Under the pieces are notes generated by a model, which saw only the letters and a program-made list of their open reading frames with translations, made no database searches and was not told the DNA's origin. The translations under genes and the position numbers were made by a program. 64,000 nt of DNA from Mesorhizobium sp. M00.F.Ca.ET.216.01.1.1 (GTDB taxonomy: Bacteria; Pseudomonadota; Alphaproteobacteria; Rhizobiales; Rhizobiaceae): contig NZ_SADR02000011.1 of the NCBI RefSeq assembly GCF_004010325.2, forward strand, positions 121,222 to 185,221. The letters are read 5' to 3'. Below, piece after piece: positions 52,830 to 61,057 of this stretch (the stretch's first letter is position 1; every line of letters starts with the position of its first letter).

Positions 52830-54275
52830 ATGGCGAATGAAAACTGGCCCGTTTACGGTGAAATCACCGGCCCTGTCGTGATGATCGGCTTCGGCTCGAT
52901 CGGACGGGGAACGCTGCCGCTGATCGAACGCCATTTCAAGTTCGACAAGTCGCGCATGACGGTCATTGACCCGCGCGACACCGACCGCAGGCTGCTGGAC
53001 GAGCGCGGCATCACCTTCATGCAGGATGCGGTGACCAAGAAGAACTACAAGAAGCTGCTGACGCCGCTTTTGACCAAAGGTAGTGGCCAGGGTTTCTGCG
53101 TCAACCTGTCGGTCGATACCTCTTCGCTCGAACTGATGAAGCTCTGCCGCAAGCTCGGCGTGCTCTATGTCGATACGGTGGTCGAGCCGTGGCTCGGCTT
53201 CTATTTCGACAAAACGGCCGACAACGCTTCACGCACCAACTATGCGCTGCGCGAGACCGTGCGCGAGGAGATCGAGAAGAACCCGGGCGGCACCACGGCG
53301 ATCTCGTGCTGCGGCGCCAACCCAGGCATGGTTTCGTGGTTCGTCAAGCAGGCGCTGGTCAACTTGGCCACCGATCTTGGGCTGGAGTTTTCCGAGCCCG
53401 CCCAAACTGATCGCGAGGGCTGGGCCAGACTGATGAAGAAGGCCGGCGTGAAAGGTATCCACATCGCCGAGCGCGACACCCAGCGCACCAAGAAGCCGAA
53501 GCCGATGGACGTGTTCTGGAACACCTGGTCGGTCGAAGGCTTCATCTCGGAAGGGCTACAGCCGGCCGAACTCGGCTGGGGCACGCACGAAGAGTGGATG
53601 CCGAAGAACGCCAGGCAGCACATGTATGGCTCGAAGGCGGCGATCTATCTGGAGCAGCCGGGTGCCAACACGCGTGTGCGCACATGGTGCCCGACGCCCG
53701 GCCCGCAATACGGCTTCCTAGTGACGCACAACGAGGCGATTTCGATCGCCGACTTCTTCACCCTGCGCGGCAAGAAGGGCAAGGTGCAATACCGCCCGAC
53801 CTGCCATTACGCTTACCATCCCTGCAACGACGCGGTGCTGTCGCTGCACGAGATGTTCGGCGCCGCCGGCAAGGCGCAAACCGTGCACCACGTGCTCGAC
53901 GAGAACGAACTGGTCGATGGTCTCGACGAACTCGGCGTGCTGCTCTACGGCCACGACAAGAACGCCTACTGGTATGGTTCGCAGCTATCGCTTGCGGAGG
54001 CGCGCAAGCTGGCGCCTTACCAGAACGCCACCGGTATGCAGGTCACCTCCGCCGTGCTGGCCGGCATGGTATGGGCGCTGGAAAATCCCGAGGCCGGCAT
54101 CGTCGAGACCGACGAGATGGACTACAAGCGCTGCCTGGACGTGCAGAGCCCCTATCTCGGGCCGGTCAAGGGCTACTATACCGACTGGACGCCGCTTGAT
54201 AATCGCCCGGGCCTTTTCCCCGAGGATCTCGACAAAAACGACCCGTGGCAATTCCGCAACATCCTCGTGCGATAG
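52830..54275 (+). CDS. hss: Homospermidine synthase
   Basis: Forms sym-homospermidine from putrescine with NAD, the typical rhizobial polyamine. 481 residues: Rossmann motif VVMIGFGSIGRGTLPL, then CCGANPGMVSWFVKQAL, DVFWNTWSVEGFISEGLQPA and TGMQVTSAVLAGMVWALENP. GAAGGAG lies about 11 bases before ATG 52830; the open frame runs up to 52758. The ODC gene at 26435-27568 supplies putrescine, though the two are 25 kb apart. Confidence 0.95.
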   Translation: MANENWPVYGEITGPVVMIGFGSIGRGTLPLIERHFKFDKSRMTVIDPRDTDRRLLDERGITFMQDAVTKKNYKKLLTPLLTKGSGQGFCVNLSVDTSSLELMKLCRKLGVLYVDTVVEPWLGFYFDKTADNASRTNYALRETVREEIEKNPGGTTAISCCGANPGMVSWFVKQALVNLATDLGLEFSEPAQTDREGWARLMKKAGVKGIHIAERDTQRTKKPKPMDVFWNTWSVEGFISEGLQPAELGWGTHEEWMPKNARQHMYGSKAAIYLEQPGANTRVRTWCPTPGPQYGFLVTHNEAISIADFFTLRGKKGKVQYRPTCHYAYHPCNDAVLSLHEMFGAAGKAQTVHHVLDENELVDGLDELGVLLYGHDKNAYWYGSQLSLAEARKLAPYQNATGMQVTSAVLAGMVWALENPEAGIVETDEMDYKRCLDVQSPYLGPVKGYYTDWTPLDNRPGLFPEDLDKNDPWQFRNILVR

Positions 54276-54304
54276 CACCTCTGCCAATAGGCCCCACCGC
54301 CTTG

Positions 54305-54329
54305 CAATCGCCCGGAAATCGGGCGATTG
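54305..54329 (+). terminator. Hairpin after homospermidine synthase
   Basis: A perfect 10-bp stem CAATCGCCCG/CGGGCGATTG with loop GAAAT, 29 bases after the stop; no T run follows. Confidence 0.6.
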
Positions 54330-54360
54330 AAGAGCTGCGGACTGAGGAGAGGATTTTCAG

Positions 54361-54738
54361 ATGGTGATTGCGCGCAAAGTTCTTTCTATGGGCCTGGCGG
54401 GCGCCCTTGCGACGATGCTCGCTGCCTGCGCGACCAGCGGCCCGGGCGAGCCGCCGGGAGCGGCGGCGCCTACAGGGGTCGAAGGCTCCTGGCTCAACGC
54501 TGAAGGCAACGCAGTCTCGACATTGAACGGCGGAAAATTCACGACCGTTTCTGCCGAAACCGGCGAGAAGTTTGCAGATGGCAGCTATACCAAGACCGGA
54601 ACCACCTCGGTCGCGATCAACGGCACATCGCTGATCCGGCAGCAGCCGATCAGCTTCAATTGCCTGCTGGTATCCACCAGCCAGCTCAACTGCACCAGCG
54701 CGACCGGCCAGAACTTCGTGCTGACCAGACGCGTCTGA
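54361..54738 (+). CDS. omp10: Omp10-type outer-membrane lipoprotein
   Basis: 125 residues with a lipoprotein signal (MGLAGALATMLAACATSGPG; lipobox LAAC, Cys23). The mature part (GVEGSWLNAEGNAVSTLNGG; CLLVSTSQLNCTSATGQNF; LTRR) matches Brucella Omp10 in layout and key segments, including two cysteines, and resembles the protease-inhibitor-like lipocalin fold. It is anchored in the outer membrane. GAGGAG lies before the start. It has its own strong terminator. Confidence 0.85.
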   Translation: MVIARKVLSMGLAGALATMLAACATSGPGEPPGAAAPTGVEGSWLNAEGNAVSTLNGGKFTTVSAETGEKFADGSYTKTGTTSVAINGTSLIRQQPISFNCLLVSTSQLNCTSATGQNFVLTRRV

Positions 54739-54763
54739 ACCAACCGGCATCCGCTTTATCGAG

Positions 54764-54794
54764 GGACGGCGGCTTGTGGCCGCCGTCCTTTTTT
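54764..54794 (+). terminator. Terminator of the Omp10-type gene
   Basis: Stem GGACGGCGGC/GCCGCCGTCC, loop TTGTG, followed by six Ts. Confidence 0.93.
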
Positions 54795-54928
54795 GCGCCG
54801 GCAAAGTCCAACCCGATTTCTGCTTGCATCCGCCAAAACAGGGTGTGAACATGGTCTTGAGAGGGCTGTTACATTCCAGTCAAGCAAGAGCGTTAAACGC
54901 CTCTGGTCAGGTCATCTGGGAGACAAAA

Positions 54929-56971
54929 ATGAAAAAGATCGCCGCCATTGCCGCGCTGTCGGCATCCACGCTTGGCCTGTCGGCCGGAGCATCCTTTGCC
55001 GACTACACACTGAACATATTGCACATCAACGACTGGCACAGCCGCATCGAAAGCAACAATAAATACGAGTCGACCTGTTCGGCCGAGGAGGAAACCAAGG
55101 GCGAGTGCATCGGCGGCGCGGGGCGGCTGGTCACGGCAATCGCCCAGGAGCGCAAAAAGCTCGAAGGCCAAAACCTGCTGCTGCTCAGCGCCGGCGACAA
55201 TTTCCAGGGCTCGCTCTTCTACATCACCTACAAGGGCAAGACCGAAGGCGAATTCCTCAACCAGATGAAGTTCGACGCCATGGAGCTCGGCAACCATGAG
55301 TTCGACGATGGCGAAAGTGCGTTGGCGCCGTTCCTGGACATGATCCAGTTTCCGGTGCTTGGCGCCAATGTGAAGGCCAACGACCAATCCAAGCTTGGCG
55401 ATCGGGTCAAGCCCTCGATCGTGCTCGAAGTCGGCGGCCAGAAGATCGGCATCGTCGGCGCCGTCACCAACGACACGCCGGAGCTCGCCTCCCCCGGCCC
55501 GAACATCAACATCGAGGACGATGTCAAGTCGATTACCGCCGAGGTCGAGAAGCTGAAGGGACAAGGCATCAACAAGATCATCGCCGTCACCCATATCGGT
55601 TACAAGCGCGAACGCGACGTCATTGCGAAAATTCCGGGTATCGACGTGGTGGTCGGCGGCCACAGCCATTCGCTGCTGTCCAACACCGATCCCAAGGCGG
55701 AAGGCCCCTATCCGACGATGGTCGACAATCCGGACGGCTACAAGGTGCCGGTTGTCCAGGCAGCGTCCTATTCGAAATATCTCGGCGAGTTCAAGGTCGT
55801 GTTCGACGACAACGGCGTCGTCAAGCAGGCCAGCGGCGACCCGATCCATCTCGATAAGTCGATCACGCCCGACCCAGCCGTGCTCGCCCGGATCAAGGAG
55901 CTTGGCGCGCCGATCGAGGCCTTGAAGAACAAGGAAGTCGCCGAGACCACCAAGCCGATCGATGGCAGCCGCGACAATTGCCGCGCCCGCGAGTGCGAGA
56001 TGGGCAATCTCGTCTCCGACGCCGTCCTCGATCGCGTCAAGGACCAGGGTGTGGAGATCGTCATCTCGAATGGCGGCGGCCTGCGCGCCTCGATCGACCA
56101 GGGCACCGTCACCATGGGCGAGGTGCTGACGGTGCTGCCGTTCCAGAACACGGTGGCGACCTTCCAGATTTCCGGCAAGGATCTGATCGCCGGGCTGGAA
56201 AACGGCCTCAGCCAGCTCGAGGACGGCGCTGGACGCTTCCCGCAGGTCGCCGGCCTGAAATATTCATTCGACAAGTCGGCTGTGCCCAATGCGGGCCGAG
56301 TCAAGTCGGTCGAGGTGATGGAAGGCGGCGCCTGGACCCCGCTCAATCCCGACAAGGACTACCTGGTCGCTACCAACAACTATGTGCGCCAGGGCGGCGA
56401 CGGCTACAAGGTCTTCGCCGAAAAGGCGAAGAACGCCTATGATTACGGTCCAGGCCTCGAACAGGTGGTCGCCGACTATCTTGGCGCGCACCGGCCCTAC
56501 ACGCCGAAGCTCGATGGCCGCATCACCGAGATCGCCACAACCACTGCAGCGGCCCCGGCCGCGCAACCGGCCAAGCCGACAGCAGCAGCACCCGCCGAAC
56601 CGGCGATGCCCGCGTTGCCAGACGGCTCGGGCAATATCGCCCAGACGCCGCCGATCGTTCCGGCGGAACCCGCGCCGGCGACGCCTGCACCTGCCGAGCC
56701 CGCAAAACCGGCCGAGCCTACAAAACCGGCCGAGGCGGCGCCTGCAACACCCGCCCCGGCCCCACCCGCCCCAGCGGAACCGGCCAAGCCGGCTGAGGCC
56801 GCACCAGCCGAAAGCAGCCACGTCATCGTCGCCGGCGATACCTTCTGGGACCTGGCAAAGAAGGCCTATGGCGACGGCACCAAGTGGAAAATGATCTCCG
56901 ACGCCAACAAGGCCTACGAGCCGCGCCGGCTCCCCATCGGCGCGACCCTGACCATCCCAGCGGCGAAGTAA
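54929..56971 (+). CDS. Periplasmic 5'-nucleotidase/UshA-like protein with C-terminal LysM
   Basis: 680 residues. Signal peptide (KKIAAIAALSASTLGLSAGA). The metallophosphatase domain (about 25-330) has LHINDWHSR, GDNFQGSLF, ELGNHEFDDGE and VGGHSH metal-site motifs. The 5'-nucleotidase C-domain is about 335-530 (SNGGGLRASIDQGTVTMGEV). A long Pro/Ala/Glu repeat linker (about 540-630) leads to a LysM domain (VIVAGDTFWDLAKKAYGDGT) that should bind peptidoglycan. It probably scavenges nucleotide phosphate while tethered to the wall. TGGGAGA precedes ATG 54929. Confidence 0.92.
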   Translation: MKKIAAIAALSASTLGLSAGASFADYTLNILHINDWHSRIESNNKYESTCSAEEETKGECIGGAGRLVTAIAQERKKLEGQNLLLLSAGDNFQGSLFYITYKGKTEGEFLNQMKFDAMELGNHEFDDGESALAPFLDMIQFPVLGANVKANDQSKLGDRVKPSIVLEVGGQKIGIVGAVTNDTPELASPGPNINIEDDVKSITAEVEKLKGQGINKIIAVTHIGYKRERDVIAKIPGIDVVVGGHSHSLLSNTDPKAEGPYPTMVDNPDGYKVPVVQAASYSKYLGEFKVVFDDNGVVKQASGDPIHLDKSITPDPAVLARIKELGAPIEALKNKEVAETTKPIDGSRDNCRARECEMGNLVSDAVLDRVKDQGVEIVISNGGGLRASIDQGTVTMGEVLTVLPFQNTVATFQISGKDLIAGLENGLSQLEDGAGRFPQVAGLKYSFDKSAVPNAGRVKSVEVMEGGAWTPLNPDKDYLVATNNYVRQGGDGYKVFAEKAKNAYDYGPGLEQVVADYLGAHRPYTPKLDGRITEIATTTAAAPAAQPAKPTAAAPAEPAMPALPDGSGNIAQTPPIVPAEPAPATPAPAEPAKPAEPTKPAEAAPATPAPAPPAPAEPAKPAEAAPAESSHVIVAGDTFWDLAKKAYGDGTKWKMISDANKAYEPRRLPIGATLTIPAAK

Positions 56972-56989
56972 TTCGCTTCCTCAGCGCTG

Positions 56990-57019
56990 AAACCCGTCTG
57001 GGGCAACCGGGCGGGTTTT
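56990..57019 (+). terminator. Terminator of the 5'-nucleotidase gene
   Basis: AAACCCG (56990-56996) pairs with CGGGTTT (57012-57018), and the right arm ends in a TTTT run; 18 bases after the stop. Confidence 0.7.
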
Positions 57020-57145
57020 CTGCTTTCGAGTTATTAGAGATAAGGTGCGGCCAGACGTTGCATTGAAAACCGGCGCCACATCGTTAGAGCAAAGATGCTC
57101 CAGGATCGGTATATCCTGGTTTCCGCGCTGTATCCGGAGACCCCT

Positions 57146-58210
57146 ATGACCCTTTCCAGCCCTGTCGATGGCAAAGCCGCGAAGGCTCGCGGCCCGTTGC
57201 CGGCGGGACATATGCCGGCCAAGACTGGCAAGGTCGGCATCATGCTGGTCAATCTCGGCACCCCCGACGGCACCGACTTCAAGCCGATGTGGCGTTACCT
57301 CAGGGAATTCCTCTCCGATCCGCGCGTCATCGAGCTCAACAAGGCGATCTGGTATCCGATCCTCTACGGCCTTGTTCTCACCACCCGGCCCAAGAAGTCC
57401 GGCGCCAACTACGCCAGGATCTGGAACCGCGAACGCAACGAATCACCGCTGTGCACCTACACCCGCGCCCAGGGCGAAAAGCTTGGCAAGGCGCTCAGTG
57501 ACCTTCCCGATGTCGTGGTCGACTGGGCTATGCGCTATGGCAATCCCTCGACCGAGAGCGTGGCCAAAAGGCTGGTCGAACAAGGCTGCGACCGCATCCT
57601 TTCGTTCCCGCTCTATCCGCAATATTCGGCGACCACCACCGCGACCGCCAACGACCAGCTGTTCCGCGCGCTGATGAAGATGCGGCGAGCACCTGCTATC
57701 CGTAGTGTGCCGCCCTACTATGACGAGCCGGTCTATATCGATGCGCTCGCCCATTCGATCGAAAAGCACCTGGCAAGCCTCGACTTCGAGCCCGAGGTGG
57801 TCATCGCCTCCTATCACGGCATCCCGAAACCCTATTCCGACAAGGGCGACCCCTATCAGGCCCATTGCCTCGAGACGACGCAGCGGCTGCGCGAAAGGCT
57901 CGGCTGGAGCGACACGAAGCTGATCACCACCTTCCAGTCGCGTTTCGGTGCGCAGGAATGGCTACAGCCCTACACCGACAAGACGGTCGAGAAACTCGGG
58001 CATGAGGGCGTGAAGTCGATCGCCATCGTCAACCCCGGCTTTTCCGTCGATTGCATCGAGACACTGGACGAAATCGGCAGGGAGGCGGCCGAGACCTTCC
58101 ATCACGCCGGCGGCGAGAAATTCGCACATATCCCTTGCCTCAACGACAGCGCCGAAGGCATGGCGGTGATCGAGGCGATGGTGCGGCGCGAGCTGTCGGG
58201 CTGGGTTTGA
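57146..58210 (+). CDS. hemH: Ferrochelatase
   Basis: Inserts ferrous iron into protoporphyrin IX, the last step of heme synthesis. 354 residues: VGIMLVNLGTPDGTDFKPMW, LSFPLYPQYSATTTATANDQ, and the iron-site histidine in ASYHGIPKPYSDKGDPYQAH; the C-terminus has VNPGFSVDCIETLDEI with the second metal-side Glu. GGAGAC precedes ATG 57146. A hairpin CCAGGAT/ATCCTGG (57100-57119) lies in the leader and could regulate it. Confidence 0.96.
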   Translation: MTLSSPVDGKAAKARGPLPAGHMPAKTGKVGIMLVNLGTPDGTDFKPMWRYLREFLSDPRVIELNKAIWYPILYGLVLTTRPKKSGANYARIWNRERNESPLCTYTRAQGEKLGKALSDLPDVVVDWAMRYGNPSTESVAKRLVEQGCDRILSFPLYPQYSATTTATANDQLFRALMKMRRAPAIRSVPPYYDEPVYIDALAHSIEKHLASLDFEPEVVIASYHGIPKPYSDKGDPYQAHCLETTQRLRERLGWSDTKLITTFQSRFGAQEWLQPYTDKTVEKLGHEGVKSIAIVNPGFSVDCIETLDEIGREAAETFHHAGGEKFAHIPCLNDSAEGMAVIEAMVRRELSGWV

Positions 58211-58359
58211 AATAAAACCGCGAGCGTTGCTGGCTCGGCTGGTCTATGCACTGCCAATACGCGATCACCTGATTGTAACATTTCTGAAACACACTTAAGT
58301 GTTTTGTGGGGTCAGTTGCGCGGAAACGCCTGCGTGGCCGGCGTTTGAGGGAGAGCCAA

Positions 58360-59313
58360 ATGGATTTCAGTGGTTTCGATATCGCGATTCTTGTTCTTGT
58401 CGCTCTTGTCGTGCTCGTGCTGTTCAAAGGCATCAGGACAATCCCGCAAGGTTTTAATTATACCGTCGAACGTTTTGGCCGTTACACCAAGACATTGAGC
58501 CCTGGCCTCAACCTGATCGTGCCGTTCGTCGATCGCGTCGGCGCCAAGATGAATATGATGGAGCAGGTGCTCGACGTCCCGACGCAGGAAATCATTACCC
58601 GCGACAACGCCATCGTCGCCGTCGACGGCATCGCCTTCTACCAGGTGCTCAACGCGGCGCAGGCGGCCTATCAGGTCGCCGGCCTCGAGAACGCCATCCT
58701 CAACCTGACGATGACCAACATCCGCACCGTCATGGGCTCGATGGACCTCGACGAGCTTCTGTCCAACCGCGACGCAATCAACGAGCGCCTGCTGCGCGTC
58801 GTCGACGAGGCAGCACACCCCTGGGGCATCAAGATAACCCGCGTCGAGATCAAGGACATCAATCCGCCGGCCAACCTCGTCGAATCGATGGGCCGCCAGA
58901 TGATGGCCGAACGCAACAAGCGCGCGCAGATCCTCGCCGCCGAAGGCCTCAAGCAATCGCAGATCCTGGAAGCGGAAGGCCGCAAGGAAGCCGCGTTCCG
59001 CGACGCCGAAGCGCGCGAACGTTCGGCCGAGGCCGAGGCACGCGCCACGCAGGTCGTGTCGGACGCGATCGCCAAGGGCGACGTTCAGGCGCTCAACTAC
59101 TTCGTCGCCCAAAAATACACCGAAGCGCTGGGCAAAATCGGCATGGCAGGAAATTCGAAGATCGTTCTGATGCCTTTCGAGGCATCGTCGCTGATCGGCT
59201 CGCTCGGCGGCATCGGCGAGATCGCCAAAGAGATCTTCAAAGGCGACGGCTCAGCCGCCGGCCCGCAACGGCAGGCGGCACGCCCGCCGGTGGTTCGCCC
59301 CAGCGAGACCTGA
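58360..59313 (+). CDS. SPFH/stomatin-type membrane protein (QmcA-like)
   Basis: 317 residues. One N-terminal membrane helix ([20 protein letters not shown]) precedes the SPFH domain ([40 protein letters not shown]). An Ala/Glu-rich coiled coil follows (about 190-245; [20 protein letters not shown]), then a short tail. It assembles into large membrane rings that scaffold proteases. The start is ATG 58360 with GGGAGAG before it. It forms an operon with nfeD, 23 bases downstream, the standard partner. Confidence 0.93.
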   Translation: MDFSGFDIAILVLVALVVLVLFKGIRTIPQGFNYTVERFGRYTKTLSPGLNLIVPFVDRVGAKMNMMEQVLDVPTQEIITRDNAIVAVDGIAFYQVLNAAQAAYQVAGLENAILNLTMTNIRTVMGSMDLDELLSNRDAINERLLRVVDEAAHPWGIKITRVEIKDINPPANLVESMGRQMMAERNKRAQILAAEGLKQSQILEAEGRKEAAFRDAEARERSAEAEARATQVVSDAIAKGDVQALNYFVAQKYTEALGKIGMAGNSKIVLMPFEASSLIGSLGGIGEIAKEIFKGDGSAAGPQRQAARPPVVRPSET

Positions 59314-59336
59314 TGCCTCTGGAGTAGGTGGGCACT

Positions 59337-59801
59337 ATGATTGACCGCATCATTTCCGAGCTTGGCCCGTGGAACTGGATGGTTCTTGGCTTCATCCTGC
59401 TGGTGATGGAGGTTATCGCGCCAGGCGTCTTCATGTTGTGGATCGGCATCGCCGCCCTGCTGATCGGCGCGGTCTCGCTACTGATCTGGGATGCCGGTTT
59501 CTGGACTTGGCAGGTCCAGGTTCTCGCCTTTCTGGCGCTGTCGCTGGTTTCGGCCTTTGTCGGCAAGAAGTTGGTCGGCGGGCGCCATGACGTGACCGAC
59601 CAGCCACTGCTCAACCGCCGCGGCGCACAGATGATTGGCCGGATGGCGACGCTTGCCGAGCCGATCAAGGACGGCCGTGGCCGCATCCGCCTCGGCGACA
59701 CGCTGTGGCGTGTTTCCGGTCCCGACCTGCCGGCCGGTACGCAAGTGCGGGTGACGGGCGCCGCCGAGACCGATCTGGAACTGAGGGTCGAGGCGGTCTA
59801 G
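59337..59801 (+). CDS. NfeD-family membrane protein
   Basis: 154 residues of the short NfeD type. Membrane helices NWMVLGFILLVMEVIAPGVF, LWIGIAALLIGAVSLLIW and QVLAFLALSLVSAFVG are followed by an OB-fold (LNRRGAQMIGRMATLAEPIK; LWRVSGPDLPAGTQVRVTGA). Partner of the SPFH protein upstream. GTG 59328 is an alternative start. Confidence 0.92.
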   Translation: MIDRIISELGPWNWMVLGFILLVMEVIAPGVFMLWIGIAALLIGAVSLLIWDAGFWTWQVQVLAFLALSLVSAFVGKKLVGGRHDVTDQPLLNRRGAQMIGRMATLAEPIKDGRGRIRLGDTLWRVSGPDLPAGTQVRVTGAAETDLELRVEAV

Positions 59802-59810
59802 GAGCATTTT

Positions 59811-59887
59811 GCAGCCAGGTGGAATCACTTGGCGTCGCAGAAATGCGGCTAAAACAAACAGATAGAGCGGGATGCCAAGTTCATCCC
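59811..59887. repeat. Two-stem dispersed repeat, copy 2, with downstream hairpin
   Basis: Stem CCAGGTG/CACTTGG (59815-59832), stem CGCA-GAAA-TGCG (59836-59847), then AAAACAAACAGATAGAGCGG. This matches copy 1 at 17284-17337. A different hairpin GGGATG/CATCCC (59869-59887) follows and probably terminates the converging nfeD and kdsD transcripts. Confidence 0.8.
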
Positions 59888-59905
59888 TTTCGAGGCGGAA
59901 AAGAG

Positions 59906-60907
59906 TTATGCCGCGCCGATGCGCAGCAGGTCGTGCAGATGGACAAGCCCGACCGGCTGACTACCCTCGACCACCATCAGGCTGGTGATGGCTGACGTGT
60001 TGATGGTCTGCAGCGCCGTCGCCACCAGCGTGTCCGGCCTGGCCGTTTTCGGCCCCCGGGTCATCACCTCATCAACGCTCATCTCCAAAAGATTGCTGCC
60101 GATGTGGCGTCTGATGTCGCCGTCGGTGATGATGCCTATAAGCGCACCGTCGCCAGCCGTGATCGCCACGCAACCGAACCCCTTGCGCGACAATTCGAGG
60201 ATCGCCTCGCGCATTCCTGTGCCCGTAGACACCAGCGGCAGCCTGTCGCCGACATGCATGATGTCGCGGATCTGCGTCAGGTTGGCGCCGAGTTGGCCGC
60301 CGGGATGGAAGGTACGGAAATGGTCCGGCGTAAAGCCCCGTGCTTCGAGCAAGGCAATGGCCAGCGCATCGCCCATCACCAGTTGCAGCAGCGTCGACGT
60401 CGTCGGCGCAAGGCCGTGCGGACAGGCTTCTGGCGCGCGCGGCAGCAGAAGCACCACATCAGCCTTGCGCGCCAGCGCCGACGTTTCTCCGGCAGTGACG
60501 GCGATCAGCGGGATCGAGAAACGCCTGGAATAGGCGATGATGCCTTTGAGTTCCAGGCTTTCGCCAGACCACGACAAGGCGATGATGGCATCGTCCCTGG
60601 CGATCATGCCGAGGTCGCCATGATTGGCTTCGGCAGAATGGACAAAGAAAGCCGGCGTGCCGGTCGAGGCAAGCGTCGCCGCGATCTTGGAACCGATATG
60701 ACCGCTCTTGCCGACCCCGGTGACGATGACGCGGCCATCGATCCGCGACACCATGTCGACGGCCCGCGCGAACGGTTCGGCCAGTCCGTTTTCGAGCGCG
60801 GCGGCCAGCTCTGCGATGCCGGCCTGTTCGGTCGCCACCGTCCTGAGCGCCGAGGCGATCGAAGCCTGCCTGTCCAGCGGCTTCTTTTCTGGGGATCCCG
60901 CATGCAT
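59906..60907 (-). CDS. kdsD: Arabinose-5-phosphate isomerase (KpsF/GutQ type)
   Basis: Interconverts ribulose 5-phosphate and arabinose 5-phosphate, first step of KDO for LPS. 333 residues: SIS domain (about 40-185; VIVTGVGKSGHIGSKIAATL; HSAEANHGDLGM; ALSWSGESLELKGII) and two CBS repeats (about 210-330; GFGCVAITAGDGALIGIITD). HGDLG and TTSTLLQLVMGDALA are typical of the KdsD group. Transcribed away from the beta-barrel gene. Confidence 0.94.
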   Translation of the reverse strand: MHAGSPEKKPLDRQASIASALRTVATEQAGIAELAAALENGLAEPFARAVDMVSRIDGRVIVTGVGKSGHIGSKIAATLASTGTPAFFVHSAEANHGDLGMIARDDAIIALSWSGESLELKGIIAYSRRFSIPLIAVTAGETSALARKADVVLLLPRAPEACPHGLAPTTSTLLQLVMGDALAIALLEARGFTPDHFRTFHPGGQLGANLTQIRDIMHVGDRLPLVSTGTGMREAILELSRKGFGCVAITAGDGALIGIITDGDIRRHIGSNLLEMSVDEVMTRGPKTARPDTLVATALQTINTSAITSLMVVEGSQPVGLVHLHDLLRIGAA

Positions 60908-61057
60908 GGCTGATGCGATTAGCGCTTTGCCGCCCGGCTGTCCAACGGAATTGCCAACCTGAAGGACTGAGAGGCAGCGGCCTCAACCGTCCGTTAACCA
61001 TCCCCATTTACGGTTCGGTAAGTATGGCGCGCCTGCGCCGCGCAAGCAGTGGTGACG

